Assembly: GCF_937871615.1 (NCBI RefSeq)
Contig: NZ_CALMPA010000023.1
Location: 62,001 to 126,000 of the forward strand
Reading direction: 5' to 3'
DNA: 64,000 nucleotides
Origin: an uncultured Sphingomonas sp.
GTDB lineage: Bacteria > Pseudomonadota > Alphaproteobacteria > Sphingomonadales > Sphingomonadaceae
The notes under the pieces are model-generated. The model was not told where the DNA came from and ran no database searches. It was given only the letters and a program-made list of their open reading frames with translations. Of the stretch, positions 1 to 8,626 are shown piece by piece; position 1 is the stretch's first letter, and each line of letters starts with the position of its first letter. Position numbers and translations under genes: made by a program.

Positions 1-1802
1 TCCAGCCCTGCGGACCAACTGCGCGCCCGTTCCGGTGTCAGGCTCGGATTGCCACCGCTGGTGTATAGGACCGTTCCTGTCGCATCGGGGACGAACCAGT
101 TTGTCGGGAACAGGTAGGTCTCATAGCCGACATACTGCTGGTAGAGTGTCGGCGCCTTGAATGAGCGGCCCCATGATGCCCGAAATGTGAGATTCTTCTC
201 CGGCTCATAGACGAGTCCCAGTTTCGGCGTCGTGACGCTCGCCATACCGGGATAGTTCTCGTATCGGGCGGCAGCCGTCAGCGTGAGCCGATAAACCAGC
301 GGAAATGCTTGAGCCGGACCGACGACTGGAATCTCCGCCTCGCCGAACAGGTAGTGGCTTTTTCGCGCGACGTTGAAGGCGCCCGCCGGCACCGTATCCT
401 GATAGCGGGTATATCGCATGCTGTTCGATCGGTATCCCCCGCCGAAAGCGACACGCAGTTCACCTGCCGGCAACGAGAAAACCGGGCCATCGATCACAAG
501 TTCAGCGGTCACCGCTGAGTTGCAATAGCATCCAGTTGTCGCGGTTCCCGTCCCACCAGGAGGCGTAATCAGGGTGTTGTAGTGGCTATCATCCTTTCCA
601 AAGGCCGTCGAGACGCGCGCCATCCACTGAGCACCAAGCTTCAGGTCGATCTCTGGGGTGACCGAAATGCTTCTCGCTGTCGGGGCCAGGCGGTATTGTG
701 TGAGGCCGCCTGCGTCTTCATTCCCGCTGATGATCGTAGAACGACGATCACTGAAAAGACCATCGATCTTGAATTCGACCCCCGGAGCGATCGTTTGATG
801 CCCGGACACGATCACCGAGTGTTGTCGGATGGCCGGATAAAGCGAATTTGCTTGCGGCAGAGCGCCGGTGTAATTGCGCTGCCGCGCCGCAATGCCGGAA
901 TTATGGGCAAATTGGTAGGCCGCGATGAAGCCACCGGACCCCCAGCTAGTGCCGCCAACGAGATCGACACCCTGCTGGAAGTTGCCCCCGTCGGTCGACC
1001 CGCCGATCCGAAACGAGGTCGTCAGCCCAGAATAGTCTCGCCGGAGGACGACATTCACGACACCCGCGACGGCGTCTGAACCATACTCGGCCGACGATCC
1101 ATCCGGAACGATCTCGAGCCGGTCCACCGCTGCCACGGGAATTGCCGATATATCGATCCCGCCGAACACACCGTCATATGGGAGTCGGTGACCGTTCAGA
1201 AGGGTCAGGGTTGCATCTGGTCCGAGACCACGAAGGTTCATCTGGGAAGAAGAATTCAGGTTGGAATTGATGAGCCCGGCCCCACTTCCGACGCTCGGAT
1301 TCTGGCCGCCGCCGAAATTCTGCGGAATGCTTCGAGCAACGTCTCCGAGATTGACTTGACCAGCATTCCGGATGTCCGAGCGCGTGACGCTGATTAAGGT
1401 CGACGCGGTATTACCACCGCGAATATGCGTTCCGGTCACGATGATGTCGTTCTCGACCGAGCCGTTAGCAGCGGCTACCTCGGATCGCCCCCGGACAATC
1501 ACTGCCCCCTTGTCAAAGCGCACCGATAGACTTGTCCCGCGGACAAGCTGCTCGATCGCTTCCCGAGCGGTGAACGCGCCGTGAAGGCTTGGCGCGGCGA
1601 CGCCGTTCAGATCGTCCGCCGAAGCGTAGAGTTCCCAGCCGGCCTTGGCCGCGACGGCCCGAAGTGCTTCACCGAGATCCTGCGCAGGGAAATCGAATTG
1701 ATAGACCTGCCGATCACGAGCCGTTGCCGACATGGGCGCGATTGAGCAAGCCACGCCCGCCATCAGCACCGCAACCATATGAATTCGTTTGCTCGCCATC
1801 AT
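1..1802 (-). CDS. TonB-dependent receptor, FecA-like with STN domain (partial, 3' end off window)
   Basis: Outer-membrane receptor for TonB-driven uptake, probably of a siderophore or similar ligand. The frame is open from the ATG at 1802 to the window edge, so the end of the barrel is missing. It starts with a signal peptide (MASKRIHMVAVLMAGVA, second ATG), then an STN signalling domain at about residues 30-105 (YQFDFPAQDLGEALRAVA), then the plug (NDIIVTGTHIRGG, NLRGLGPDATLTLLNGHRL, SAEYGSDAVAGVVN) and barrel strands (ASWGRSFKAPT, NPSLTPERARSWSAG near position 10-55). A Shine-Dalgarno AAGGGG precedes the start. It lies downstream of fecR and an ECF sigma gene on the same strand; the STN domain is the part that normally contacts FecR, so signalling through the pair is likely. 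The ligand cannot be told from sequence. Confidence 0.9.
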   Translation of the reverse strand, partial: MMASKRIHMVAVLMAGVACSIAPMSATARDRQVYQFDFPAQDLGEALRAVAAKAGWELYASADDLNGVAAPSLHGAFTAREAIEQLVRGTSLSVRFDKGAVIVRGRSEVAAANGSVENDIIVTGTHIRGGNTASTLISVTRSDIRNAGQVNLGDVARSIPQNFGGGQNPSVGSGAGLINSNLNSSSQMNLRGLGPDATLTLLNGHRLPYDGVFGGIDISAIPVAAVDRLEIVPDGSSAEYGSDAVAGVVNVVLRRDYSGLTTSFRIGGSTDGGNFQQGVDLVGGTSWGSGGFIAAYQFAHNSGIAARQRNYTGALPQANSLYPAIRQHSVIVSGHQTIAPGVEFKIDGLFSDRRSTIISGNEDAGGLTQYRLAPTARSISVTPEIDLKLGAQWMARVSTAFGKDDSHYNTLITPPGGTGTATTGCYCNSAVTAELVIDGPVFSLPAGELRVAFGGGYRSNSMRYTRYQDTVPAGAFNVARKSHYLFGEAEIPVVGPAQAFPLVYRLTLTAAARYENYPGMASVTTPKLGLVYEPEKNLTFRASWGRSFKAPTLYQQYVGYETYLFPTNWFVPDATGTVLYTSGGNPSLTPERARSWSAGL

Positions 1803-1891
1803 CCTGTCCCCTTCCGGCGAGCCCTGACGGCTCACCTTAGGGTCAAGTCTTTGACGCGATTTTTCGAACGACCCCGGCGGGATGGCCAGAT

Positions 1892-2986
1892 CTATCGGCT
1901 CAGGTGTATTCCGTCTTTACGATGGGTCACCCTCAATCCAAACGGCTCGGCGATCCGCGACACGAAGGTCTCGGTGTCGGTAAGCTTGAACCGCCCCGTC
2001 GCCTGCAATGAGCCAAGATCAGGATCGTCGAGGATGATCGGCGTCTTTGCATATCGGTTTGCCTCGCCGATCAGCTTCGCCAACGAGACGGTTCGATAGT
2101 CCGCCCAGCCCTCCGGCCAATCGCGCGTTTCAGCCGGCGGAGCGGCGTCCGCCGACGCGCGAGGGTTCTCTGAGGAGTAAGTCATCGGCCGGTCGATCAC
2201 CAAGGGCTGTGCCGCCTCTCCGCCCGATTGCACGTTCGCCACGCCCTCGCGCAACCGAACGTCCACCCGGTGAGCGCTATCCAGTTCGACGTCGACAGTG
2301 GCATGATCGGAAACGACTTCACCGCCAGCGGCTTCGATCGTGAACGGCCTAGAATCCTGCTTCACGATGAAGCGAGCGCGACCTTGACGAAGCAGGGCGT
2401 GTCGGCGCGCGCGATCCATTGTGACCTCGACGCGACTGTCGGAGTCGAGCGTCATCGCGGTGCCATCGGCCAAGGAAAAGGTCCGAATTACGCCATGCCC
2501 GGTCTCGAAATTCTCGGCCTTCGCGGACGTTAGCATCGGCCCGGTCGTGAGATTAGGTGTCAGGCCAATCGCGAGAGCAATAATCGCCGCCGAGGCGGTT
2601 GCGCCTATGCCGATCCAGATGGCACGTTGCACCCGCGTGCGCGGCCGCGCCAATCGATCGGTTCTCGACCGGTTGTTCCCCCACGGTTTTGGCTGAGTTG
2701 CAGCGCGCTCACTAGCCGGCGCGGCTTGTTGTCCGTTCGGCAGACCTGGCAACGTCGGGAAATTCTGCCCCAGCGCTGTTTCGATGCGGCGCCGAACCTC
2801 ATCAGGTACGGGCGCGGTGAAGATGACCGAAGAAAACGCGCTGCGATGTTGCTCACCCCGGTCGTACCAAGCCTTGCATGCAGCGAGATTCTGATCCGTC
2901 GGATCGCTGAGGACGCGCGTGATCAGCGCGGCGGCCTCGATCTTCAACGATGACGGCTCAGTTCCGTCCTCCCAAGGTTCAACCAT
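1892..2986 (-). CDS. FecR-family anti-sigma/sigma regulator
   Basis: Inner-membrane regulator that relays the ligand state of the neighbouring TonB receptor to the ECF sigma factor. The 364-aa protein has an N-terminal cytoplasmic region of about 120 residues (DUF4880-like, with a WYDRGEQHRSAF stretch), one membrane span at about 122-142 (AIWIGIGATASAAIIALAIG), and a periplasmic FecR domain at about 160-260 (VIRTFSLADGTAMTLDSDSR). The C-terminal segment (GRFKLTDTETFVSRIAEPFG) resembles the STN-contacting part of the family. Its ATG overlaps the TAA of the sigma gene by one base (TAATG), so the two are translationally coupled. Length is normal for the family. Confidence 0.9.
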   Translation of the reverse strand: MVEPWEDGTEPSSLKIEAAALITRVLSDPTDQNLAACKAWYDRGEQHRSAFSSVIFTAPVPDEVRRRIETALGQNFPTLPGLPNGQQAAPASERAATQPKPWGNNRSRTDRLARPRTRVQRAIWIGIGATASAAIIALAIGLTPNLTTGPMLTSAKAENFETGHGVIRTFSLADGTAMTLDSDSRVEVTMDRARRHALLRQGRARFIVKQDSRPFTIEAAGGEVVSDHATVDVELDSAHRVDVRLREGVANVQSGGEAAQPLVIDRPMTYSSENPRASADAAPPAETRDWPEGWADYRTVSLAKLIGEANRYAKTPIILDDPDLGSLQATGRFKLTDTETFVSRIAEPFGLRVTHRKDGIHLSR

Positions 2987-3600
2987 TACCGGTGAGCCTC
3001 CACCGCGGACGCGATGAAGGCAAGGGCGCGTGTCATATGATATTCGACAGTGCTCACCGTGATCCCCAACCTCTCGCTAATCTGCCGATTCGGCAGGTGC
3101 TCGTCCCTGCTGAGCAGGAATACGCGACGAGTCTTTTCTGGCAAGCGCTCTACGGCATCGTGATAGACCCGAAGAAGGTCGCTGGCTTCAATCGCCAACC
3201 CCTGTTCGGGTGGGACACTGAGATCGCGTTGATCATCGAGCGGGAATATCACGACCTTGTTCGTCTCCCGTCGGCGCGCTCGATCGATAAGCATGTTCCG
3301 AGTGATCCGTCTGATAAAGGCAACCGGATTGGCAATCTGCCCGGCCTGCTGGCTCCCAGCAGCGCGCAGGAACACCTCCTGCATCATATCGGGCGCTTGG
3401 TCCCAACCTATGCGCCGACCCAGATAACGAAGCAGCCGATCTCGCTCGGTCCGAAATGTTTCCTCCAGGCCTGGCACTTGCGCGGGCTCAGCCTCCACTC
3501 CGATCTCAGAGCGGCCGCTAGAGGTGCCAGACGGCATAGAGATCGGCATCCGGTTCGGCGAAACGGGTGAGGAGGACACGGAAAAAACCTTACGCGGCAT
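2986..3600 (-). CDS. ECF RNA polymerase sigma factor, FecI type
   Basis: Alternative sigma factor expected to transcribe the receptor gene downstream. Region 2 covers about residues 50-120 (LLRYLGRRIGWDQAPDMMQE and the DNA-melting part FIRRITRNMLIDRARRR). Region 4 covers about 145-200 with a helix-turn-helix (RQISERLGITVSTVEYHM). The first 40 or so residues are low-complexity (Ser/Pro-rich), so translation may start at Met18 or Met22, at 3549 or 3537, rather than at 3600. It heads the order sigma-fecR-receptor, typical of cell-surface signalling cassettes. Confidence 0.9.
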   Translation of the reverse strand: MPRKVFSVSSSPVSPNRMPISMPSGTSSGRSEIGVEAEPAQVPGLEETFRTERDRLLRYLGRRIGWDQAPDMMQEVFLRAAGSQQAGQIANPVAFIRRITRNMLIDRARRRETNKVVIFPLDDQRDLSVPPEQGLAIEASDLLRVYHDAVERLPEKTRRVFLLSRDEHLPNRQISERLGITVSTVEYHMTRALAFIASAVEAHR

Positions 3601-3821
3601 CGTCCAGCCCGAACGGTGTCGGGCCGCCGCAACCCCAGGGCCATGCCGCCATCAGGCGACAATCGGCGCCGTGATTTCGGTGCGGCCGACGGACCGCGAT
3701 GGTCTGTCGTGAATAATGCCTGGCTATGGTCAAATCCCGCGACAGCCAGAATGCCGCGGCGATGGTCGAGAATGATTCATGCCGATCGAAAATGCAATAT
3801 GAACCGGCGAATTGGAGGGGC

Positions 3822-4742
3822 TTATGCAGCGGCTTTTTCGAGTTCGGCGATCCGTTCGGAACAGATTTCATGCACTACGCGACCAAGCTCCTCGATACGG
3901 CGACGCAACCATTCGAGTTCTGCCTCAGAAATCCGATAATGCTTTGAATAGCGCGCCTTCACATAGGCATCTTTGAGCTTCTCCCAAGTGCGCTGCTCGA
4001 AGCGGTTCTCGCGCGGCCAGGCATCGACCAGCCGACGATCGAGGCGCTCCGCCTGCGTGCGCAGGAAGCCGATATTGTGGATGTGCGGGGTATAGAAGGT
4101 GACGACCAATAGGACGCAATTGTAAAGTCGCTCCGTCGCTTGGTGCATTAGGAACGCAGCGTCCTTCAACCGGCCCTGCTTCTGGCTGAAGACTGCGGTT
4201 TCGAGCATCCCCGAGGCCGCTGGCATCCACTCGTCGAAATACTCCCGCGCCATCTCCAGCGCCTTCGGCGGCGTCTTCGGCTTCGGCTCGTGCAGCTCCG
4301 TCGGAAGCGTCTGGTAGATCGCGATGCCGTCACGCTTCACGTCCATGAAGAAATAGCGGCCGTGCGCGAGGCCGTCGTTCACCTCCTGAAGCGTGTGGAC
4401 GATGAAATTGACCGGCGTGCGCAGCGCCTTCGTGATCGCCAGCTCGCGGTTGAGCCGCTCCTCCAAATTCAGCCAGTAATCGACGCGATCGGTGAGCCGC
4501 TTGTCATTGACGATGATCAGCAGATCGTAGTCCGACTGGTAGCCCTTCGCAGTATGCGGTTCGTCGACCCAGCCGCCCCGTGCATAGCTGCCATAGAGGA
4601 TGATCTTCTCGATTCGGCCCTTCTTCTTCCATTCCTTGTTCGCCAGCGCGACGGCGTCGTTGAACTCCTCGAACACGATCTGGACCACGCGCTCAAGCTC
4701 TCGGCGTTTTTGGGCAGGAAGGTGATCGAGATCGGTCCGCAT
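3822..4742 (-). CDS. Nucleotidyltransferase-HEPN fusion protein
   Basis: A single 306-aa polypeptide joins a minimal nucleotidyltransferase (residues about 40-140) and a C-terminal HEPN helical domain (about 155-300). The first carries the signature GSYARGG (51-57) and the acidic pair DYDLL (71-75). The second contains KDAAFLMHQATERLY and RYSKHYRIS, the latter similar to an R-x(n)-H RNase motif of HEPN proteins. In split systems MNT and HEPN form a toxin-antitoxin pair in which the transferase modifies and silences the RNase. In the fused form the role is less clear, and defence or stress control is an inference. It is divergent from the AbiEii pair. Its 5' region is duplicated near 6862-6965. 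Confidence 0.8.
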   Translation of the reverse strand: MRTDLDHLPAQKRRELERVVQIVFEEFNDAVALANKEWKKKGRIEKIILYGSYARGGWVDEPHTAKGYQSDYDLLIIVNDKRLTDRVDYWLNLEERLNRELAITKALRTPVNFIVHTLQEVNDGLAHGRYFFMDVKRDGIAIYQTLPTELHEPKPKTPPKALEMAREYFDEWMPAASGMLETAVFSQKQGRLKDAAFLMHQATERLYNCVLLVVTFYTPHIHNIGFLRTQAERLDRRLVDAWPRENRFEQRTWEKLKDAYVKARYSKHYRISEAELEWLRRRIEELGRVVHEICSERIAELEKAAA

Positions 4743-4830
4743 GAGAACAGTCTAGCAACATATCGGCATCGATGCACGTCCGAAACCATCCCTGATCGCC
4801 TCCAATTGCACCAAAAAGCTCGCAAAATTG
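4727..4830 (-). repeat. Duplicated 5' region, copy A (start of NTase-HEPN gene)
   Basis: This 104-bp stretch covers the first codons (MRTDLD) and upstream region of the NTase-HEPN gene. It aligns without gaps to 6862-6965. Best conserved are the segment around the start codon (CCGCATGAGAAC on the plus strand) and CGATGCACGTCCGAAACC. It is probably a shared promoter/leader module or the remnant of a gene duplication. Confidence 0.6.
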
Positions 4831-5132
4831 TTAGGAGCCAGACCGTTGCCGGGCCCCCGACGATCCCAGCTTCGGATCGCGTCTGAAGGCGCCGAGTCCG
4901 GCGCATGGACGACAAGCCACACAAAGTTTCAAAGCCCAGTTACTCCGACATGGATCGCGGGGTAGAGGTGGCTTGACGGAGCTACGCGCGGACGCTCGAT
5001 GCATCATCGACCGGTATCCCAATTGCCAGATCGGGAATGACCCCGTTACCATTCGGCCCAATTATTGTCTTGCCACCCCACCGAGTCTATATTGCGACAG
5101 CGATCCCACCGGATCGCGCGAACAGGTTGACG
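4831..5132. other. Intergenic region between divergent genes
   Basis: Between the NTase-HEPN gene (leftward) and the small gene of the AbiEii pair (rightward). It should hold both promoters. I see no clear -35/-10 pair, hairpin or gene in it. Confidence 0.5.
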
Positions 5133-5390
5133 ATGACGAACGTGGCGACCCAAGTGCTGGCAACGGTGAACGCGCCTTATGGCGCGAACCTTTCCGCGCA
5201 TCAGCTCGCCGAGATGATCGCGGACCCCGCGAGTGTGGGCGTCGCGTCGGTGTTCGCATTCTTTTCCGAGGTCAGCGCGCCTGTCCAGAAGCAGTTCATC
5301 AAGGAGATGGGCGTGGACGCGGCCAAGGCAGGTGCAGTCGCCACGCGGATTGCCAAGCTCTCGGGCTACACGCTCCCGCTGGCCGCTTGA
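5133..5390 (+). CDS. Small protein of unknown family, coupled to AbiEii-type gene
   Basis: 85-aa protein starting MTNVATQVLATVNAPYGANL. The frame is open further upstream, to an ATG at 5037, but that extension is Pro/Arg-rich and unlike the rest, so the ATG at 5133 is preferred. The sequence is mostly helical and Ala-rich (FFSEVSAPVQKQFIKEMGVD). Its TGA overlaps the ATG of the AbiEii gene (TGATG), so both are made together. The position is that of the antitoxin in AbiE systems, but I do not recognise an AbiEi winged-helix in it. Role as antitoxin is inferred from position only. Confidence 0.65.
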   Translation: MTNVATQVLATVNAPYGANLSAHQLAEMIADPASVGVASVFAFFSEVSAPVQKQFIKEMGVDAAKAGAVATRIAKLSGYTLPLAA

Positions 5391-6076
5391 TGGCGGCCCA
5401 TCGGCCGAGCCAATGGCCGCTGCTGTTCGATCTGGCGATCGAGATTCTCGGTCATTTCCAGGCGGCTCAGGGGTTCGCGCCAGACTGGAGCTTTGGCGGG
5501 GGGACCGCGCTGATGCTCCAGATCGACCATCGGGAAAGCCACGACATCGATATCTTCCTCGACGATCCCCAAGTGCTGCCGTTCCTGAACCCGGAAACGC
5601 AGGGCTACGCCTTTTCCCGGCGGCCGGACGGCTATCAGACCGACGGAGCCGGCGCGCTCAAGCTCGCTTACGCGGGTGTCGGCGAGATCGATTTCATCTG
5701 CTCGACAAGCATCGTGGATAATCCGGTCGAGCGGCGAGAGCTTCGCGGCCAGCGAGTGGCGCTCGAAAGGCCGGCCGAGATCATCGCGAAGAAGGTCTAT
5801 TTCCGCGGCACGAGCTTCCAGCCACGCGATATGTTCGATCTGGCGGCTGTGGTCGAACATTCAGGCTCCGCCTATGCGATCGCGGCGCTCAGCCAATGCG
5901 GCGCTGCGCGCTGCGCGGCGGCGCTCGCCACCGTCGATAAGGCCAATCCTGATTACGTGCGGTCGATCGTTGGTCAGTTGATGTATCGCGATACAAGGGC
6001 TCATCTGGTAGCGGAAGCCCAAGCAATCAGCCACGCGACCCTCGAAGCGGCGCTTTCGTCAGCACGATCAAGCTAG
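5390..6076 (+). CDS. AbiEii/AbiGii-type nucleotidyltransferase (putative toxin)
   Basis: 228-aa protein. The nucleotidyltransferase core is at about 35-60: FGGGTALMLQ followed by HRESHDIDIFLDD, the family pattern GGTAL...H-R-S-x-D-x-D. A later conserved part, IIAKKVYFRGTSFQPRDMFD (about 125-145), matches the K-x-R-D-x-x-D region of AbiEii proteins. Such enzymes can be phage-defence toxins that transfer nucleotides to tRNA or other targets; that activity here is inferred. Start chosen at 5390 because it overlaps the previous stop; the longer open frame back to 4973 would run through the upstream gene in another frame. Confidence 0.8.
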   Translation: MAAHRPSQWPLLFDLAIEILGHFQAAQGFAPDWSFGGGTALMLQIDHRESHDIDIFLDDPQVLPFLNPETQGYAFSRRPDGYQTDGAGALKLAYAGVGEIDFICSTSIVDNPVERRELRGQRVALERPAEIIAKKVYFRGTSFQPRDMFDLAAVVEHSGSAYAIAALSQCGAARCAAALATVDKANPDYVRSIVGQLMYRDTRAHLVAEAQAISHATLEAALSSARSS

Positions 6077-6159
6077 GGGGCGATCCGGCGTATCGCGACT
6101 GCGGGTTGTCGCTGCCATTATTCTCCGATACCATATGAACGACCAGGGAGGCGCGGCCC

Positions 6160-6447
6160 GTGAAAAAAGCGTCAGAACTTGAAGAGATGCGTGCCCGGCT
6201 CGCATTGATCAGTTTGTTAAGCCATCCAGACTTTCCGATGGCCATGAAAGCACTTCAGCGCCCGGAAAACAGATCGGTCGGGGCAGCGGATTTGCGTCAG
6301 TTTTTGCTGGACAAGGCATTCCCACAACCTCCGATATATCGTTCGCCTTCCATGAGGAGCAGCTTCAAGGCGAGGGCACCCCTGGGAGCGTGGAAACTCC
6401 GCAGCACGGCATTTGCATCATATCGGATTGGTTTTCTCACTGCATAA
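6160..6447 (+). CDS. Hypothetical small protein
   Basis: 95-aa frame starting with GTG behind a good ribosome site (AGGGAGG). The first 55 residues look protein-like and amphipathic (ELEEMRARLALISLLSHPDF). The remainder is basic and of low confidence, so a frameshift near the middle is possible. I do not recognise it. It follows the AbiEii pair by 83 bp and could belong to the same unit. Confidence 0.35.
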   Translation: MKKASELEEMRARLALISLLSHPDFPMAMKALQRPENRSVGAADLRQFLLDKAFPQPPIYRSPSMRSSFKARAPLGAWKLRSTAFASYRIGFLTA

Positions 6448-6613
6448 CATGGCAGGTGGATATCAATGTAACTTAGGCTCCGGCGCACCCGTTGCTGCTC
6501 GGCGACGAAGCACGATCGCTTCACCCGACACCGAGGCCCAAAGTGCCCGCAACCGCGACAGCCGCGCGTTGGTGTCGAGAAACCCGAGCGTGGCCGTTAT
6601 GCCAAGCGCGGCG

Positions 6614-6877
6614 TCAAGGACTCTCGTCCCGAAGGGCGTTGACCAACTCTAGGTCGACGATTGCGTCTTCTCTTGGGGCGAGACGGGGAATTCCGTTGCG
6701 GCCGCTTGCCGTAACCGGGAGGTGCGACCCGTGCGGGGGTTCGGTGAGAGATACTTCCCTCGCGCCAGTCTTCTCGCCTTTGCGCTCCGTTCCCGCCGCG
6801 GGCACCTCGGCCTCTGAAGCCGACCGCGCGGGCTCGCTGGGCTTGGGGGAAGGGGCAGGATCGAGATCGTTCCGCAT
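6614..6877 (-). CDS. Hypothetical 87-aa frame or gene remnant sharing its start with NTase-HEPN
   Basis: The frame begins MRNDLDPAPSPKPSEPARS; the first six residues and the upstream 90 bp match the start of the NTase-HEPN gene (MRTDLD). After that the sequence is Pro/Ser/Glu-rich and unlike that gene. It may be a real small protein under a copied promoter or a scrambled remnant. No family recognised. Confidence 0.3.
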   Translation of the reverse strand: MRNDLDPAPSPKPSEPARSASEAEVPAAGTERKGEKTGAREVSLTEPPHGSHLPVTASGRNGIPRLAPREDAIVDLELVNALRDESP

Positions 6878-6965
6878 GAGAACGATCTAACAACAGGTTG
6901 GCCACGATGCACGTCCGAAACCTTCCTCGATCACCACCAATCACGGTAAAATACTCGCCAATTTG
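6862..6965 (-). repeat. Duplicated 5' region, copy B
   Basis: Second copy of the 104-bp element found at 4727-4830, same orientation, no gaps in the alignment. It covers the start codon at 6877 and the region upstream of it. Confidence 0.6.
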
Positions 6966-7154
6966 GCAACGGTTTAGCTTGCTGACCGACCTCAGCGCGC
7001 CCAATCTCGATCGGCATCCGAAGCCCCCCTTCGGAAGCATGACCGGGTAGCTGGCGCGTATGTCCAGGCGAGAGCTAAAGGCGCCGGCGCGCGCATCCAA
7101 CGCGCGTTGTCACCACTCGGTCATTTCGGCGGCCGGGAGGCCAGCAGGCGGCAG

Positions 7155-7754
7155 TCACTCGTCCTTCGGCAGGTGAGCGAGCCGGTCTGCCGCCAGCTCG
7201 CGCCGGTCATGATATCGACCGATCGCGTTCACCAGCGGCGATCGGGCCGGACCCCGTGCGAGCTGCTCCATCTCCGCGAGCTCATCCGCGACATCGGTGA
7301 ATACCGTTGCCTCCTCCTTTCGATACGGATTGAGCCGGGCGGCGGCCTGGCTCACCGCCCGGTTCAATTCGGCGTTGCCGGCGGTGGCGGCTATCGAACC
7401 GAACAACAGGGCCGTGCGCTCGCCAATCCCGCCATGCCCCTGCGGAATCTCGATCGCGAGCAACTTTCCCGTTCTCCATCGCATCGCGATCGTCATCAGG
7501 CGGTGGTGCCAAGCGAACGTGGTTCGCAGATCGCCGCCGTCAAGCCGGGGCACCCGGAACCCCTCCCCCGGCTCGGATTCGACCAGGCGTTCGCCGGTCA
7601 AGCGATTTAGGGCGTCGCGGACGGGCGTGATGCTCACTCCCAGCTCATCTGCCAGCCGCATCGCCTCGAGCCGATAACCCGGCGGCCAATCGCCCGCCAC
7701 CAGCCGCCGCCGAAGCGCGTCATAGGTCGGCTCGAGGACGTGGGCGGGGCTCAT
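7155..7754 (-). CDS. GntR-family transcriptional regulator
   Basis: 199-aa regulator with an N-terminal winged helix at about 5-70 (YDALRRRLVAGDWPPGYRLE, LADELGVSITPVRDALNRL) and a C-terminal helical FCD/other effector domain. Start taken at 7754 because this ATG overlaps the stop of the dioxygenase gene (ATGA); the frame is open further upstream but would overlap that gene. Being last in the luxR-luxI-phyH-gntR set, it may respond to the product made by the preceding enzymes. The effector is unknown. Confidence 0.8.
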   Translation of the reverse strand: MSPAHVLEPTYDALRRRLVAGDWPPGYRLEAMRLADELGVSITPVRDALNRLTGERLVESEPGEGFRVPRLDGGDLRTTFAWHHRLMTIAMRWRTGKLLAIEIPQGHGGIGERTALLFGSIAATAGNAELNRAVSQAAARLNPYRKEEATVFTDVADELAEMEQLARGPARSPLVNAIGRYHDRRELAADRLAHLPKDE

Positions 7755-8626
7755 GGCTCGCTCTCGTCGGCGAAGGTCGCAAGCATTGCCTCCTGATCGG
7801 GCCGTAACGCGTCGATCGCTCCGATCCGTTCCGGCACATTGTCGCCCAGAAGGATCGAGGGACACTGGCCCTCGTAATTTCCAAGATTTGGGCGGTGCTG
7901 GACGTAGCCGACCAACTCGGCAAGCTCACGCGGAAAGGTGCGCGCGATGGCCGGCGGATAGGCCAGCGACTGGTTTTCATAAGATCGGAGCCACCCGAGA
8001 CAATAGCCGATGACAATGCCGCGGCGCGGCAGATCGGTCGTGTTCGCGCCGGCCCCGTGGGCGGTCGACCCCAGGAAGCAGATCGCCGCGCCGGGATCAC
8101 ATTCGGCGGCGATCGGCTCGCCTAGATCCTCGCGCGCCATTCCATCGCGCCCGTGGCTGCGCGGATAGATCAGCGTCGCCCCGTTCTCACGCCGGAACGG
8201 CGAAAGCGGCCAGATCACGTTGACCAGATATTCATGCGCCCCTTTCTCGCCCCGCCACATGTCATGATCGCGATGCGGCAACTGACGCGCCTCGCCAGGA
8301 TAGATCTCGATCGCCTGGGCTACGTTGAGCTGAATCCGATCGCAGGCACCGCCGAGCGCCGCCTCCACCATCGTGAGGATCGTTGGATTTAGCATCAGCG
8401 CGGAGGTCCGTGCCGATCGACGAAGCAGGCTGCCGAACCTTTTCGTCCGCTCGCCGTAGAACCGCCCCTGGCACATCGGCGTCGCGCGGAAATCCGTCTC
8501 CAGATCCGCCTGCAATGCACCGAGGACAGAGCGCGGCAGGGCGTCGGGGATGATGCAATAGCCCTCGCGCAGCAACTGCTCCGACCAACCAGCGGCATCG
8601 GACATGAACGAGGTGACCGTGCTCAT
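7751..8626 (-). CDS. Phytanoyl-CoA dioxygenase (PhyH) family protein
   Basis: 291-aa Fe(II)/2-oxoglutarate-dependent oxygenase. The iron-binding facial triad is visible as HRDHD (near residue 145) and the distal His in GSTAHGAGANTT; an Arg for 2-oxoglutarate follows (RRGIVIGYC). The N-terminal EGYCIIPDALPRSVLGALQ is typical of the PhyH fold. Start at 8626 overlaps the luxI stop (ATGA), so the two are coupled. Placement next to an AHL synthase suggests that it modifies an AHL or an acyl precursor, or makes a quorum-controlled metabolite; this is inference. Confidence 0.85.
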   Translation of the reverse strand: MSTVTSFMSDAAGWSEQLLREGYCIIPDALPRSVLGALQADLETDFRATPMCQGRFYGERTKRFGSLLRRSARTSALMLNPTILTMVEAALGGACDRIQLNVAQAIEIYPGEARQLPHRDHDMWRGEKGAHEYLVNVIWPLSPFRRENGATLIYPRSHGRDGMAREDLGEPIAAECDPGAAICFLGSTAHGAGANTTDLPRRGIVIGYCLGWLRSYENQSLAYPPAIARTFPRELAELVGYVQHRPNLGNYEGQCPSILLGDNVPERIGAIDALRPDQEAMLATFADESEP

